Shown here: piece after piece, positions 8,217 to 17,328 of the stretch
Numbering within the stretch: position 1 is the stretch's first letter
Layout of the letters: each line of letters opens with the position of its first letter
NCBI GenBank assembly: GCA_009841015.1
Contig: VXMQ01000127.1
Coordinates: 1-45,595, forward strand
Reading direction: 5' to 3'
Source of the DNA: Candidatus Palauibacter denitrificans
Lineage (GTDB): Bacteria > Gemmatimonadota > Gemmatimonadetes > Palauibacterales > Palauibacteraceae
Length of the DNA: 45,595 nt
The notes under the pieces: model-generated
Told to the model about the DNA's origin: nothing
Seen by the model: only the letters and a program-made list of their open reading frames with translations
Databases searched by the model: none
Position numbers and translations under genes: made by a program

Positions 8217-11200
8217 ATGTTGTTTCACTTGTCAGGACGGCGGAGGCGCGCGAGCGCGCTGGCCGCCACAGCAGTGAGCGCCTGGCTCTTTATCGGGGCG
8301 GCTCCGCTGATCGCGCAGGGCGCGATTTCGGGGACGGTGACCGATGCGGAGTCGCTGGCCCCGGTGGCCGGCGCGCAGGTGTTTGTTGCGGGCACCGTGA
8401 TCGGTGCGCTGTCGACCCCCGACGGTACGTACCGGTTGGAGGGCGTACCGGCGGGCGAACAGACGGTGACCGTACGCCTGATCGGCTACCGCGAGGCGTC
8501 GCAGACCGTGACGGTGGCGTCAGGCCAGGTGGCTACGGCGGACTTCGCGGTCGAGCAGACGGCGCTCCGCATCCAGGACATCGTTGTGACGGGCGTGGTG
8601 GGCGAGACGCCGCTGGTGAAGCTCCCGTTCACCGTTGAGCGGCTGTCGGCGCAGGATCTCCCCGTTCCGTCGGCGGACGTCTCCTCGCTGCTGACCGGCA
8701 AGGCGGCGGGCGTGTCCGTGATCTCCGGTTCCGGGCAGCCCGGCGCCGAGTCATCGATCATGCTGCGGGGTCCGACCTCGATCAACTCGTCCGGTCGAAG
8801 CATGGCGCCGCTGATCGTGATCGACGGGGTGATTCAGTCCGAGAACGCATCGCTTTCGGACATCGGATCGCTCGACGTCGACCACGTTGAGATCGTGAAG
8901 GGGGCGGCGGCGGCTTCGCTGTACGGCTCACGGGCGCAGAACGGCGTGATCGAGATCACGACGAAGCGTGGTACGGGCCTGGAGACGAACTCGCTGAACA
9001 TCCTCGCCCGCGGCGAGTACGGGATCAGCCAGTTGGTGGGTTCGGTCGGCCTCACGCGTTCGCACCAGTATACGATGAACGCGAACCAGACGAAGTTCAT
9101 CGACACCAACGGCAACGAAGTCAACTTCACGGATCTGAACCGCGAAGGCTTCGGTTCTGAACTGCTGTACAACCAGATCAACCCGGACGAAGTGGGGACC
9201 ACGCACACGGCTTTCGCGAATCAGCCGTTCCCGACCGAGTTGTTCGATCACATGAACACGTTTTTTGACCCGGGCGAGACGATCGACGCCTACGGCGCCG
9301 TGACGGGCCGTTTCGGCGAATCGAGCTTCCGGGTAAGCGTGGACCAGTTCCGCGAAAAGGGTGTGGTGAAGTGCACCGCGTGCATCGACAATCTGGCAGA
9401 CCTGAACGCGGACCGCTCGGCTCAGGATCTGGCGCCGTTCAGCGTGGGCCTCCCGAACGACGAAGGCTTCCAGCGGCAGAACGTGCGGCTGAACGTCGAC
9501 ACCCGGTTCGGCGATCTGGACATCGCGGCGAGCGGCTTCTACTCGCGCGCCAACCAGGACGACAAGGCGATTCAGAACAGCGCCTTCAGTCAGTTGACGT
9601 TTGCGTCGCCGGCGGTTGACTACACCCAGATCGACCCCACGGACGGGTATCCGCTGATCGACGCGGACACCCAGTCGATTTCAACCAATCCGCTCTATCT
9701 CCTCGCGATCGTGGACACGCGGGACAAGCGGACGCGAACGATGGGTTCGGTGGATCTCAACTACTCGCCGACCGGGCTCGATTGGCTGACGGTCGAGGCC
9801 AACGCCTCGTTCGACCGCACGGATTTCTATCAGTACATCATCCGTCCGAAGAACGAAAAGACTCGCGAGGGCACGACCGGCGGCAGCATTTACGAGGACA
9901 ACTGGACGGACGAGGCGATCAACGCGTCCGTGACGCTTGGGGCGAGCCAGACGTTCATGGACGGAGACCTCACCGTGCGCGGCAAGGCCCGCTACCTGAT
10001 CGAGGATCAGAGCTTCTCGAGGAACAACGTCTTCGGAAGCCAGTTCTCCGTGCAGGACGTACCGAACTTCGGCGCCATCACGGGTGAACACACGGGCGGA
10101 AACTTCGCGAGCGCGATCAAGGCGGAGGGCCTGTTCGGGATCGGGAGCGTCGACTATCTCGGCCGCTATATCCTCGACGGTCTGATTCGGCGCGATGGAT
10201 CCTCGCTGTTCGGTCCGGAAGAGCGGTGGCAGACGTACTACCGCGGCGCGGTCGCGTGGCGGGTGGCGCAGGAAGATTTCTGGAACATCGACGCGATCGA
10301 CGAACTCAAGCTGCGCTTCTCGCTCGGGACGGCGGGCGGTCGGCCGCGCTTCGCGGCCCAGTATGAGACATTCGGCGTGTCCGCAGGCCAGATCTTCCCG
10401 ATCAACCTCGGAAACACCGCGCTGAAACCAGAGTTCACGACGGAGCGCGAGGCGGGAATCAACTTCGTGTTCTTCGAAAACCTGGGCCTGGACCTGACAT
10501 ACGCCTGGCAGACGACGGACGACCAGTTGCTGCTGGTCCCGCAGGCGGCGTTCGTGGGCTATCAGAACCAGTGGCAGAACGCGGGCGAGATCGCCGCGCA
10601 GACATATGAGGCATCCCTCCGCTATGCGGCGATCGACACGCAGGACATGGGTCTGCAGTTCCGCGTGAACTGGGACCGGACCCGACAGGAGATCACCCGT
10701 CTGGACGTGCCCGACTTCACGCAGGGCGGGAACTTCTTCGTCTCCGAGGGCCGTCCGCTGGGCGAGCTGTGGGGCGAAGTATGGGCCACGACCTGCGCGG
10801 ATCTGGCGCCGGTCGGCGTGTCAGCTTCGGACTGCTCGGCGAACTTCCAGGAGAACGACGACGGTCTCCTCGTCTACACGGGCTCCGGCAACCAGTTCAC
10901 CGAAGGCTTCAGCAAGAAGCTGTGGGGCACGACTGGTAAGATCACGACCGCGACACCCGGCGACACGCTCTCCTACAACTGGGGCATACCGATCAAGGTC
11001 CAGGATTACTCGCCGGCCTGCATCGCGACGAACCCCGATGATTACATGGATGCGTGCACGCTCACGGAATTCCTGCCGTTCGGGAACACGACGCCGGATT
11101 GGAATGCGTCGTTCGCGAGCAATTTCCGATACAAGAACCTGAGCCTGAATGCGCTGCTCGAGGCGTCCGTTGGGCACTCGATCTACAACGGTACGGCACA

Positions 11201-11594
11201 GTGGGCGCTTCGCGACGCCCGTGGCGAGGACGTGGACCAGACGGGCAAGCCGCTCGAGCACAACAAGCCCGTTGCCTACGCTGCTCAGATCTACTCCATC
11301 AACGCCGACAACTCGTGGTTCCGCGAGGACGGCGACTGGATGAAGGTTCGAGAGTTGTCGGTTGGTTACACATTGCCGCAAACGACGGTGCAGAACCTGT
11401 TCGGCGACGTGTTCGACCGAGTCACGTTGAACTTGATCGGGCGCAATCTGCTGACGTTGACGGGCTACCGTGGGTACGATCCCGAAGTCGGCGGACCCCG
11501 GGGCTCGCTCGGTAGCGCGACGCTGGGTCGCGTGGATTCCTTCGGCTATCCGAACTTCCGCTCATTCACGTTCTCGGCGGAACTCGTCTTCTAA
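8217..11594 (+). CDS. SusC/RagA-family TonB-dependent outer-membrane transporter
   Basis: Outer-membrane channel that imports oligomeric nutrients (glycans, peptides or similar) using TonB energy, normally capped by the SusD partner encoded next. The 1125-aa protein has a signal peptide ending ...APLIAQ (about residue 33), a carboxypeptidase-regulatory-like beta-sandwich (about 34-110: GTVTDAESLAPVAGAQVFV), a plug domain (about 130-245: LLTGKAAGVSVISGSGQPGA, then IEIVKGAAAASLYGSRA-type residues) and a 22-strand-type barrel ending in ...FTFSAELVF, with the terminal aromatic typical of barrel proteins. AGGAGG lies 7 nt before the ATG. No anti-sigma/FecI genes are adjacent. The substrate cannot be read from the sequence. 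susD follows after a hairpin-containing 114-nt gap. Confidence 0.95.
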   Translation: MLFHLSGRRRRASALAATAVSAWLFIGAAPLIAQGAISGTVTDAESLAPVAGAQVFVAGTVIGALSTPDGTYRLEGVPAGEQTVTVRLIGYREASQTVTVASGQVATADFAVEQTALRIQDIVVTGVVGETPLVKLPFTVERLSAQDLPVPSADVSSLLTGKAAGVSVISGSGQPGAESSIMLRGPTSINSSGRSMAPLIVIDGVIQSENASLSDIGSLDVDHVEIVKGAAAASLYGSRAQNGVIEITTKRGTGLETNSLNILARGEYGISQLVGSVGLTRSHQYTMNANQTKFIDTNGNEVNFTDLNREGFGSELLYNQINPDEVGTTHTAFANQPFPTELFDHMNTFFDPGETIDAYGAVTGRFGESSFRVSVDQFREKGVVKCTACIDNLADLNADRSAQDLAPFSVGLPNDEGFQRQNVRLNVDTRFGDLDIAASGFYSRANQDDKAIQNSAFSQLTFASPAVDYTQIDPTDGYPLIDADTQSISTNPLYLLAIVDTRDKRTRTMGSVDLNYSPTGLDWLTVEANASFDRTDFYQYIIRPKNEKTREGTTGGSIYEDNWTDEAINASVTLGASQTFMDGDLTVRGKARYLIEDQSFSRNNVFGSQFSVQDVPNFGAITGEHTGGNFASAIKAEGLFGIGSVDYLGRYILDGLIRRDGSSLFGPEERWQTYYRGAVAWRVAQEDFWNIDAIDELKLRFSLGTAGGRPRFAAQYETFGVSAGQIFPINLGNTALKPEFTTEREAGINFVFFENLGLDLTYAWQTTDDQLLLVPQAAFVGYQNQWQNAGEIAAQTYEASLRYAAIDTQDMGLQFRVNWDRTRQEITRLDVPDFTQGGNFFVSEGRPLGELWGEVWATTCADLAPVGVSASDCSANFQENDDGLLVYTGSGNQFTEGFSKKLWGTTGKITTATPGDTLSYNWGIPIKVQDYSPACIATNPDDYMDACTLTEFLPFGNTTPDWNASFASNFRYKNLSLNALLEASVGHSIYNGTAQWALRDARGEDVDQTGKPLEHNKPVAYAAQIYSINADNSWFREDGDWMKVRELSVGYTLPQTTVQNLFGDVFDRVTLNLIGRNLLTLTGYRGYDPEVGGPRGSLGSATLGRVDSFGYPNFRSFTFSAELVF

Positions 11595-11616
11595 CGTGTG
11601 ACGCGCTTTGAATCTT

Positions 11617-11653
11617 GTGGCTCGGCCGCCTCTTCGGAGCGCGGCCGAGCCAC
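11617..11653 (+). promoter_or_regulatory. Very stable UUCG-capped hairpin between susC and susD
   Basis: A perfect 13-bp stem (11617-11629 with 11641-11653) continues, past one bulged C at 11640, into CTC/GAG closed by a C(UUCG)G tetraloop at 11632-11637. It starts 22 nt after the susC stop. There is no T-run, so transcription should continue into susD. Such an intercistronic hairpin can protect the upstream mRNA or set the susC:susD ratio; that role is inference. Confidence 0.75.
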
Positions 11654-11708
11654 TCCCGGCGGCCGCGCTGTGGAGTCGGGAAACCGCGATCGAACAAATG
11701 GAGGGACA

Positions 11709-13436
11709 ATGAACAGGAAGCTGACACGATCAGCATTTGCGCTGGCGCTCGTGTTCGGCTTTTCGGGCTGCGACCTGCAGGTCGACAACCCGAACCAGCC
11801 CGATAAGGCGCGAGCGCTGGCCAGTGCCGACGACGTGGAGACGCTCATTGCGAGCTCCTACGTCAAGGTCTGGGAGATCGGGCACTACTGGACGAATGCG
11901 AACTTCGCGTTCAACCACATGTCGAGCCGTCACACCGCCACGTGGGGCAACAACGGCATGAACGATCTCGGTCGCGAACCCCGCGAGCCGCTGCCGAATT
12001 CGCCCTCGTATCGCTGGGCGTACGTATTCGAAGGCCACTGGGGTGACGCTTACGGCGGCCTCTCAGGAGCGTCGGACGGGATCTCCGCGATCGATGCGGG
12101 TCTCGAAATCGGCCCCGGCGGTGAGCGGAACGGTCGTGCGCGAGCGTTTGCCCAGGCGAGTCAGGCGATTCTGTCCTGCCTTCTGGCCTTGTGGTATGAC
12201 CAGTCCTTTATCGTCGACGAGACCACCGACCTTGCGAGCCTGCTCGAAACGGTCGACTACAACGCGATGGCCTCCTACGCGATGGGCAAGCTGAACGAAG
12301 CGGAGTCCACTGCCCGAGGGGCGACGTTCACGCTGGAGGACAGCTGGATCAACGGGAACTCGTGGAGTAACACCGAGTTGGCCGACTACCTCGTAAGCTG
12401 GAAGGCTCGCTGCGCCGCCAACCTGCCGAGAACGGATGCGGAGGCGTCCGGAGCGAACTGGAGCCAGATCATCTCGGATTCGCAGAACGGGATCAGGGAT
12501 GTGGTCGTCGTGGGCGAAGATCGCTCCTCGGACACCCCGTGGGTTGACGACCTGAAGCGAGCCGGCACGCAGAACGGCACCTGGCACCGCATGCACATGG
12601 ACTGGGTCGGCATGGCGGACCAGAGTGGCGAGTATCAGGATTGGCTGGCGCAGCCGACGGAACAGCGGCTTCCGCGGAAGATGACGTTCGGCGACGACAA
12701 GCGCTTCCCGGTGGGGTACGAGGACCAGACTCTGACGGACCCCGTCAGTCCCTCGGTTGCGGGGTACGGTCCGCGTGCTCGCTATAACAACTCGGTCATC
12801 TTCCGGCCCGAGCGTGGCACGTACCGGCAGTCGCACTACGGCGACGCACGGTATGACGAATACCTGCTAAGCTCCTGGACAGCCACATTCGGCGACATGG
12901 AGCACATGAGTGCGAAGGAGTTCGACGCCTACATCATCGAAGGCAGATACCGCATGGGCGACTACGCGGGCGCTGCAGAGATGATCAACGTGTATCGTGG
13001 GGAGGCGGGTCTGCCTCCGGCACCGTCGAACCCAACGGATCCGGTGCCGTCGAACGCGGCGGGCGAGTGCACGCCGAAGAAGCGGTACGACGTGCAGGGC
13101 CGCTGCGGCAATCTGCAGGATGCGGTGTGGTTCGAGCACTTCGAGCAGGTGTTCAACCTCTTTGGCGGACTCGAGTACTGGCACGGACGCCGAAACGACA
13201 TCCTGCCGGCGGGAACGGCCTTGCATCTGCCGATTCCGGCTGCGGATCTCGAGGTTTTGCAGCGAGACATCTACACGTTCGGTGGCCCCGCGGGTGGTGG
13301 AGCCGGCAATCCGATTCCTCCGTCCATCGTTCCGGGCAGCCTCGACTCCGCGCTGGAGCGAGTGACGTACGCGCTGGAGCGGCTGGAGGTGCAGAGGCGA
13401 GCCGAGCGTGCGCTCGAGGATCTCGTCGTGAGGTAG
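11709..13436 (+). CDS. SusD/RagB-family nutrient-binding outer-membrane lipoprotein
   Basis: Surface lid and substrate-binding partner of the SusC transporter. The 575-aa protein has a lipoprotein signal, with the acylated cysteine at C21 in FGFSGC. The NPN...A...ADD(V)ETLIASSY N-terminus is typical of SusD-like proteins, followed by an alpha-helical TPR-type core, a variable ligand-binding middle, and a C-terminal segment (VYRGEAGLPP, later WFEHFEQVFNLFGGLEYWHGRRND) like the RagB/SusD conserved R/W-rich block. The start is the ATG at 11709 with GGAGGG just upstream. It should act with the preceding susC. A terminator-like structure follows. Confidence 0.93.
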   Translation: MNRKLTRSAFALALVFGFSGCDLQVDNPNQPDKARALASADDVETLIASSYVKVWEIGHYWTNANFAFNHMSSRHTATWGNNGMNDLGREPREPLPNSPSYRWAYVFEGHWGDAYGGLSGASDGISAIDAGLEIGPGGERNGRARAFAQASQAILSCLLALWYDQSFIVDETTDLASLLETVDYNAMASYAMGKLNEAESTARGATFTLEDSWINGNSWSNTELADYLVSWKARCAANLPRTDAEASGANWSQIISDSQNGIRDVVVVGEDRSSDTPWVDDLKRAGTQNGTWHRMHMDWVGMADQSGEYQDWLAQPTEQRLPRKMTFGDDKRFPVGYEDQTLTDPVSPSVAGYGPRARYNNSVIFRPERGTYRQSHYGDARYDEYLLSSWTATFGDMEHMSAKEFDAYIIEGRYRMGDYAGAAEMINVYRGEAGLPPAPSNPTDPVPSNAAGECTPKKRYDVQGRCGNLQDAVWFEHFEQVFNLFGGLEYWHGRRNDILPAGTALHLPIPAADLEVLQRDIYTFGGPAGGGAGNPIPPSIVPGSLDSALERVTYALERLEVQRRAERALEDLVVR

Positions 13437-13480
13437 GCGGCGGACAGTTGTCCGTTGGGGGGCCATCGAGGCTCCCGTGA

Positions 13481-13536
13481 GAGCGTCGTTACGTCCCGGT
13501 GCCGTCGTGAGGCGGTATCGGGACGCGCTCCTTTAA
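13481..13536 (+). terminator. Terminator-like long hairpin after susD
   Basis: A 13-bp core stem (13492-13504 with 13513-13525, two G-U pairs, 8-nt loop) is extended by GAGCG/CGCTC (13481-13485 with 13526-13530) across a 6-nt bulge, and followed by CTTTAA. It sits 44 nt after the susD stop. The T-tract is short, so termination strength is uncertain. Confidence 0.55.
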
Positions 13537-13718
13537 GCGCTCGAGTGATCGGGGAAGCACGCTGAGCGGGCCCCGGTCGTTTTGCAGCGGGGAGGGGAGT
13601 TCCAGAACCGACGAGGCCCGGCTGTAAGAAATCGCTCCCGTCGGACGTTCCTGATTTGTGCGGCACGCCCCCGCCGTCTACTGTTTCCCGGAGTTCGGAA
13701 GGAAAACCGGAGGTATCT

Positions 13719-13916
13719 GTGAGATTGCGGAACGTGAGTGTGTTGGCGGCTGCGGCCGTCCTTATCGGCATTTGGGGAGCATCCTCCACCGGTTGCCTCA
13801 ATCTCGACACGGGGACGACTCTCCCGGAACAGGACTCATCCCGTGAAGATTCCGGCCTGGACGATCCCGGTCCGCCCACGAATCCGGTGGGCAACGTCGT
13901 TCCAGCCGAACGCTAG
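13719..13916 (+). CDS. Small lipoprotein (65 aa), function unknown
   Basis: Starts with a GTG at 13719, preceded by an excellent GGAGG five bases upstream, which decides the start. The product has a basic N-terminus, a hydrophobic stretch (residues 6-20) and a cysteine at 26 in SSTGC, followed by an acidic, Pro/Asp-rich tail (DTGTTLPEQD, then DDPGPPTNPV). The lipobox is weak at position -3, so lipidation is likely but not certain. It lies between the susD terminator-like hairpin and folK. I recognise no family. It may be an accessory of the SusCD complex or an independent envelope protein. Confidence 0.7.
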   Translation: MRLRNVSVLAAAAVLIGIWGASSTGCLNLDTGTTLPEQDSSREDSGLDDPGPPTNPVGNVVPAER

Positions 13917-13984
13917 GGAACGCTGGAGGCGCACCGCGCCCGGGTTTCCGCGCTCTCCCGCCGATGCAAGACTCCTGACTGGAT

Positions 13985-14521
13985 GTGGATACCGTTTCTC
14001 GCCCGGCCGATTTTTCACGTCGAGCCGTGGCACTCGGCATCGGATCGAATCTCGGTTCGCGAATCGATCACATGCGTACCGCCGCGCGCCGGTTGGAGAG
14101 GTCATTGCTGGCGGAGGTTCGGTATTCCCGTGTATATGAGACACGTCCCGCCCGCGGCCTGGAGCAGCCGCCCTACCTGAACGCCTGCTGCGTGGGTTGG
14201 ACACGCAATGAGCCGGAGAGCCTGCTGGATAGCCTGAAGCAACTGGAATGGCTGGCGGGACGGGATCCCCATGCACCCCGGTTCGCGTCCCGCCCGCTCG
14301 ACCTCGATATCCTGCTCTACGCCAGCGAGGTTGTGGCGACTCCGCGCCTCACGATTCCCCACGCGTCGTTGCCTGAGCGGGCCTTCGTGCTCGTGCCGTT
14401 GGCGGAGATCGCGGGAGGGTGGGAACATCCCGGACTCGGCCGGTCTATCGGCGACTTGGCCGCCGATATCGACCCGACCGGCGTTCGGGTCACAAGCCTT
14501 GCCGTTCGTGGCGGTTCATGA
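13985..14521 (+). CDS. folK: 2-amino-4-hydroxy-6-hydroxymethyldihydropteridine pyrophosphokinase
   Basis: Transfers pyrophosphate from ATP to the pterin in folate synthesis. It shows the HPPK signatures: LGIGSNLG at the start of the fold, S-x-VYETRP...PPYLNA, RDPHAPRFASRPLDLDILLY (the catalytic/ATP-binding loop with the DLD metal aspartates), and PHASLPERAFVLVPLAEIA. With the GTG at 13985 the product is 178 aa. A second GTG at 14027, just before ALGIGSN, would give 164 aa, closer to the usual length; neither has a strong Shine-Dalgarno. The stop overlaps the aroB ATG by 4 nt, making folK-aroB-ANL a coupled operon. Confidence 0.93.
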   Translation: MDTVSRPADFSRRAVALGIGSNLGSRIDHMRTAARRLERSLLAEVRYSRVYETRPARGLEQPPYLNACCVGWTRNEPESLLDSLKQLEWLAGRDPHAPRFASRPLDLDILLYASEVVATPRLTIPHASLPERAFVLVPLAEIAGGWEHPGLGRSIGDLAADIDPTGVRVTSLAVRGGS

Positions 14522-15648
14522 GCGTTAGAACGCTCAAAGTCGGGGTCGGGACCGGTGACGGCGGTTATCCCATCCGGATCGCCCCGGGCCTCCTCGCCGA
14601 TGTCGGCGCGCTCTGCCGAAGTCAGGCACCCGCACACCGATACGCGGTGATCGCCGACTCCCAGGTGGCGCGACTCTTTGGTCCAGCTGTGGTGGCTGGC
14701 TTTGACGATGCCGGCGTTGACGCCACGTTGATCTCCTTCCCGGCCGGCGAATGGAACAAGAGCCGCGACCAGTGGGCGACCGTGAGCGATCGGATGCTGC
14801 GCGAGGGCTTCGGCCGGGATTCGGTTGTCGTAGCGCTGGGCGGCGGCGTGACGGGAGACCTGGCGGGGTTCGTGGCGGCAACGTACATGCGCGGCGTTCC
14901 CGTCATTCAGATTCCCACGACGCTTCTGGCCATGCTCGACAGTTCCGTCGGGGGGAAAACCGGTGTCGACACCGAGGCGGGCAAGAATCTGATCGGAGCT
15001 TTCCATCACCCATCTGCCGTGCTCATCGATCCCGCCGTGCTGGAGACGCTGCCGCGGCACCAGCGCTGCGCCGGGCTGGCGGAGGCCGTGAAGACGGCGG
15101 CGATTCTCGATGTCGAACTCTGGGACTGGATGGTTCGGGAGGCTTCGGCGCTGTCGACCGGCGACCCGGAGGCATCGGCGGAACTCATCGAGCGCGTCGT
15201 GCGGCACAAGGCGGTGGTGGTCGGCGATGACCCGCTGGAGCGGGGCCGCCGCGAGATTCTGAATTTCGGGCACACGGTCGGCCACGCGCTGGAGGCGCTC
15301 GAGGGCTACAAGCTCCTCCACGGCGAGGCCGTCGCCGCGGGGATGCGCGTCGAATCGCGTCTCGGAGAACTGCTCGGGATCACCGAGCGCGGAACATCGG
15401 AACAGCTCGCCGATCTGCTGGACGCGTGCGGGCTCGGCGGCGACTGGGAGACCGATCGCGAACCAACCGAGATTCGGGATGCGATGTCGAAGGACAAGAA
15501 GGCACGTCTGGACCGGATCCGCTGCGTATTCCTGTCGCGGCTCGGCGAAGTGGCCATCGACGCGGACGGACGGCACAGCTTCGGTCTCGGCGACGAAGAC
15601 CTCGGGCCACCTCTCGCGACGGCTTTACGGCCAGCCCCGGGGGGGTGA
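14518..15648 (+). CDS. aroB: 3-dehydroquinate synthase
   Basis: Second step of the shikimate pathway: DAHP to 3-dehydroquinate, using NAD+ and a divalent metal. The 376-aa protein has the NAD-binding GGGVTGDLAGFVAATYMRG segment, PTTLLAMLDSSVGGKTGVD, and the metal ligands in LAEAVKTAAI, FGHTVGHALE and LLHGEAVAAGM. Length is normal and no residues are missing. The ATG overlaps the folK stop and the stop overlaps the GTG of the next gene (GTGA), so all three should be co-translated. Confidence 0.96.
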   Translation: MSVRTLKVGVGTGDGGYPIRIAPGLLADVGALCRSQAPAHRYAVIADSQVARLFGPAVVAGFDDAGVDATLISFPAGEWNKSRDQWATVSDRMLREGFGRDSVVVALGGGVTGDLAGFVAATYMRGVPVIQIPTTLLAMLDSSVGGKTGVDTEAGKNLIGAFHHPSAVLIDPAVLETLPRHQRCAGLAEAVKTAAILDVELWDWMVREASALSTGDPEASAELIERVVRHKAVVVGDDPLERGRREILNFGHTVGHALEALEGYKLLHGEAVAAGMRVESRLGELLGITERGTSEQLADLLDACGLGGDWETDREPTEIRDAMSKDKKARLDRIRCVFLSRLGEVAIDADGRHSFGLGDEDLGPPLATALRPAPGG

Positions 15649-17258
15649 GATTGTCGGAAGTGATCCCAGCCGAACCCTCACCGACCTCCACGCTCAGCGT
15701 CGCCGATCTCTTCGCGCGACACGCGGAGTTGAGCCCGCACGCGCCCTGCATACGGGCGGCGGGCAGGTCGTGGAGCTATTCCGGTGTCGCGGCGCAAGCG
15801 CGCGCCCTCGCGGTCGGGCTCCACAACCTCGGGGTCGAACCGGGGGACCGGGTCGCGGTCCAGTTGCCCAACTGGCCCGAATTCGTGGTCTCCACCCTCG
15901 CGGTCGCGGAGGCGGGCGCCGTCCTCGTACCCATCGGTCCGAACTGTTCGGCGCGCGAACTGCGCTTCACGCTGCGGAATTCCGAGGCGGCGGTCGCGAT
16001 CACGGCGGAGACCTGGAACGGCGTGGACTATCTCCAGCGTTTCGAGAACCTCCTCGCCCGGCTGCCGGATCTTCAGTACGTCGTGACGGTCGGCGACGAG
16101 GATCTCTGGTACGACGACCGGATCTTCCAGTTCGAGGACCTCGTCGCGAGCGGCCGTGGCCGCGAAGTCCCCCCGACGGAGGTGGACGCGCGCCGGGATC
16201 CCTGCGCCATTCTGTACACGTCCGGGACGACGGGGGCCCCGAAGGGGGTCGTCCTCACGCACGACAACCTGGTGCGGACCGCCCTCGCGACGGCTGCGCG
16301 GCTGGAGTTGCACGGCGACGATCGAACGCTCTGTATCGTCCCGCTGCCGAACATCTTCGGACTCACGGCCCTGCTCACGACGCTGGGCACGGGAGGGGCG
16401 CTCGTGCTGCAGGAGACCTTCGACGCGACGGGCGCGCTCTCGCTCGCGCGGGAGCACGAGGCCACCGTCGTCCACGGCGTCCCGACCATGTTCGTGATGC
16501 TGCTGCGGGCGCTGGAGCAGGGCGGGCCACGGCCCGACTCGCTGCGCACCGGGGTCATCGCGGGTGCCCCGGTCGGCGACGCACTCGTGCGCGACGTCCG
16601 CCGTCGCCTGATCCCCGATCTCGAGAGCGCCTACGGACTCACCGAGACCTCGCCCACGGTCTCGATCACGACCCGGTCGGATCCCGAGTCGAAGCGGGCC
16701 CACACGGTGGGGCGCCCGCTCGAAGGGGTCGAACTCAAGGTGCTTGACGAGGCCGACGCGGAGCTTCCCGACGAGTCCGTGGGCGAACTCGCCGTGCGAG
16801 GTTTCAACGTCATGCACGGGTACTTCCGTCAGCCCGGCCAGACCCTAAAAACCATGACGGAGGACGGCTTCCTGAAGACCGGTGACCTTGCGATGGTCGA
16901 CCCCGAGGGTTACCTGCATATCGTCGGTCGCTTGAGCGACGTGATTCTTCGGGGGGGCAACAGCGTCCACCCTGCAGAGATCGAAGCGCAGCTCAGGTCC
17001 CACCCTGCGGTGGAAGAAGCGGTGGTTCTCGGGATCCCCAACGACGTGCTGGGTGAACTCATCTGCGCTTGCGTGGTCACCGCCGAAGGGGCTCTGATCA
17101 CGGCCGACGAAATCCGCGATTTCTGCCACGAATCTCTGGCAGAGCACAGAGTGCCGGATCTCGTTCACTTTCTGGATGAGCTTCCGGAGGCCTCCAGCGC
17201 ACAAGCGCGCCGCGTGAATCTGGCCCGCATCGTACGCGCCGAGGCCGAACAGACCTGA
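15645..17258 (+). CDS. ANL-superfamily acyl-CoA synthetase-like protein lacking the A10 lysine
   Basis: Member of the acyl/aryl-CoA synthetase superfamily, which normally activates carboxylates with ATP and then forms a thioester. The 537-aa protein keeps the P-loop ILYTSGTTGAPKG, the A5 motif YGLTETSP, the TGD motif in FLKTGDLA and the hinge GRLSDVILRGGNSVHPAEIE. At the A10 position, where relatives have P-R-T-x-(S/T)-G-K, this protein reads LPEASSAQARR, so the catalytic lysine is replaced by Q520. The start is the GTG at 15645, overlapping the aroB stop; TTG at 15651 and GTG at 15660 are alternatives. It may be adenylation-defective, use a pre-formed acyl-adenylate, or have a non-catalytic role. 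Substrate unknown. Confidence 0.88.
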   Translation: MRLSEVIPAEPSPTSTLSVADLFARHAELSPHAPCIRAAGRSWSYSGVAAQARALAVGLHNLGVEPGDRVAVQLPNWPEFVVSTLAVAEAGAVLVPIGPNCSARELRFTLRNSEAAVAITAETWNGVDYLQRFENLLARLPDLQYVVTVGDEDLWYDDRIFQFEDLVASGRGREVPPTEVDARRDPCAILYTSGTTGAPKGVVLTHDNLVRTALATAARLELHGDDRTLCIVPLPNIFGLTALLTTLGTGGALVLQETFDATGALSLAREHEATVVHGVPTMFVMLLRALEQGGPRPDSLRTGVIAGAPVGDALVRDVRRRLIPDLESAYGLTETSPTVSITTRSDPESKRAHTVGRPLEGVELKVLDEADAELPDESVGELAVRGFNVMHGYFRQPGQTLKTMTEDGFLKTGDLAMVDPEGYLHIVGRLSDVILRGGNSVHPAEIEAQLRSHPAVEEAVVLGIPNDVLGELICACVVTAEGALITADEIRDFCHESLAEHRVPDLVHFLDELPEASSAQARRVNLARIVRAEAEQT

Positions 17259-17328
17259 TCGCCGCGGCGGTCGCCGGGCAAAGCGGCCCGCGACCGGACC
17301 GGCGAGAACGCGAACGGCGGTTCGCAGA

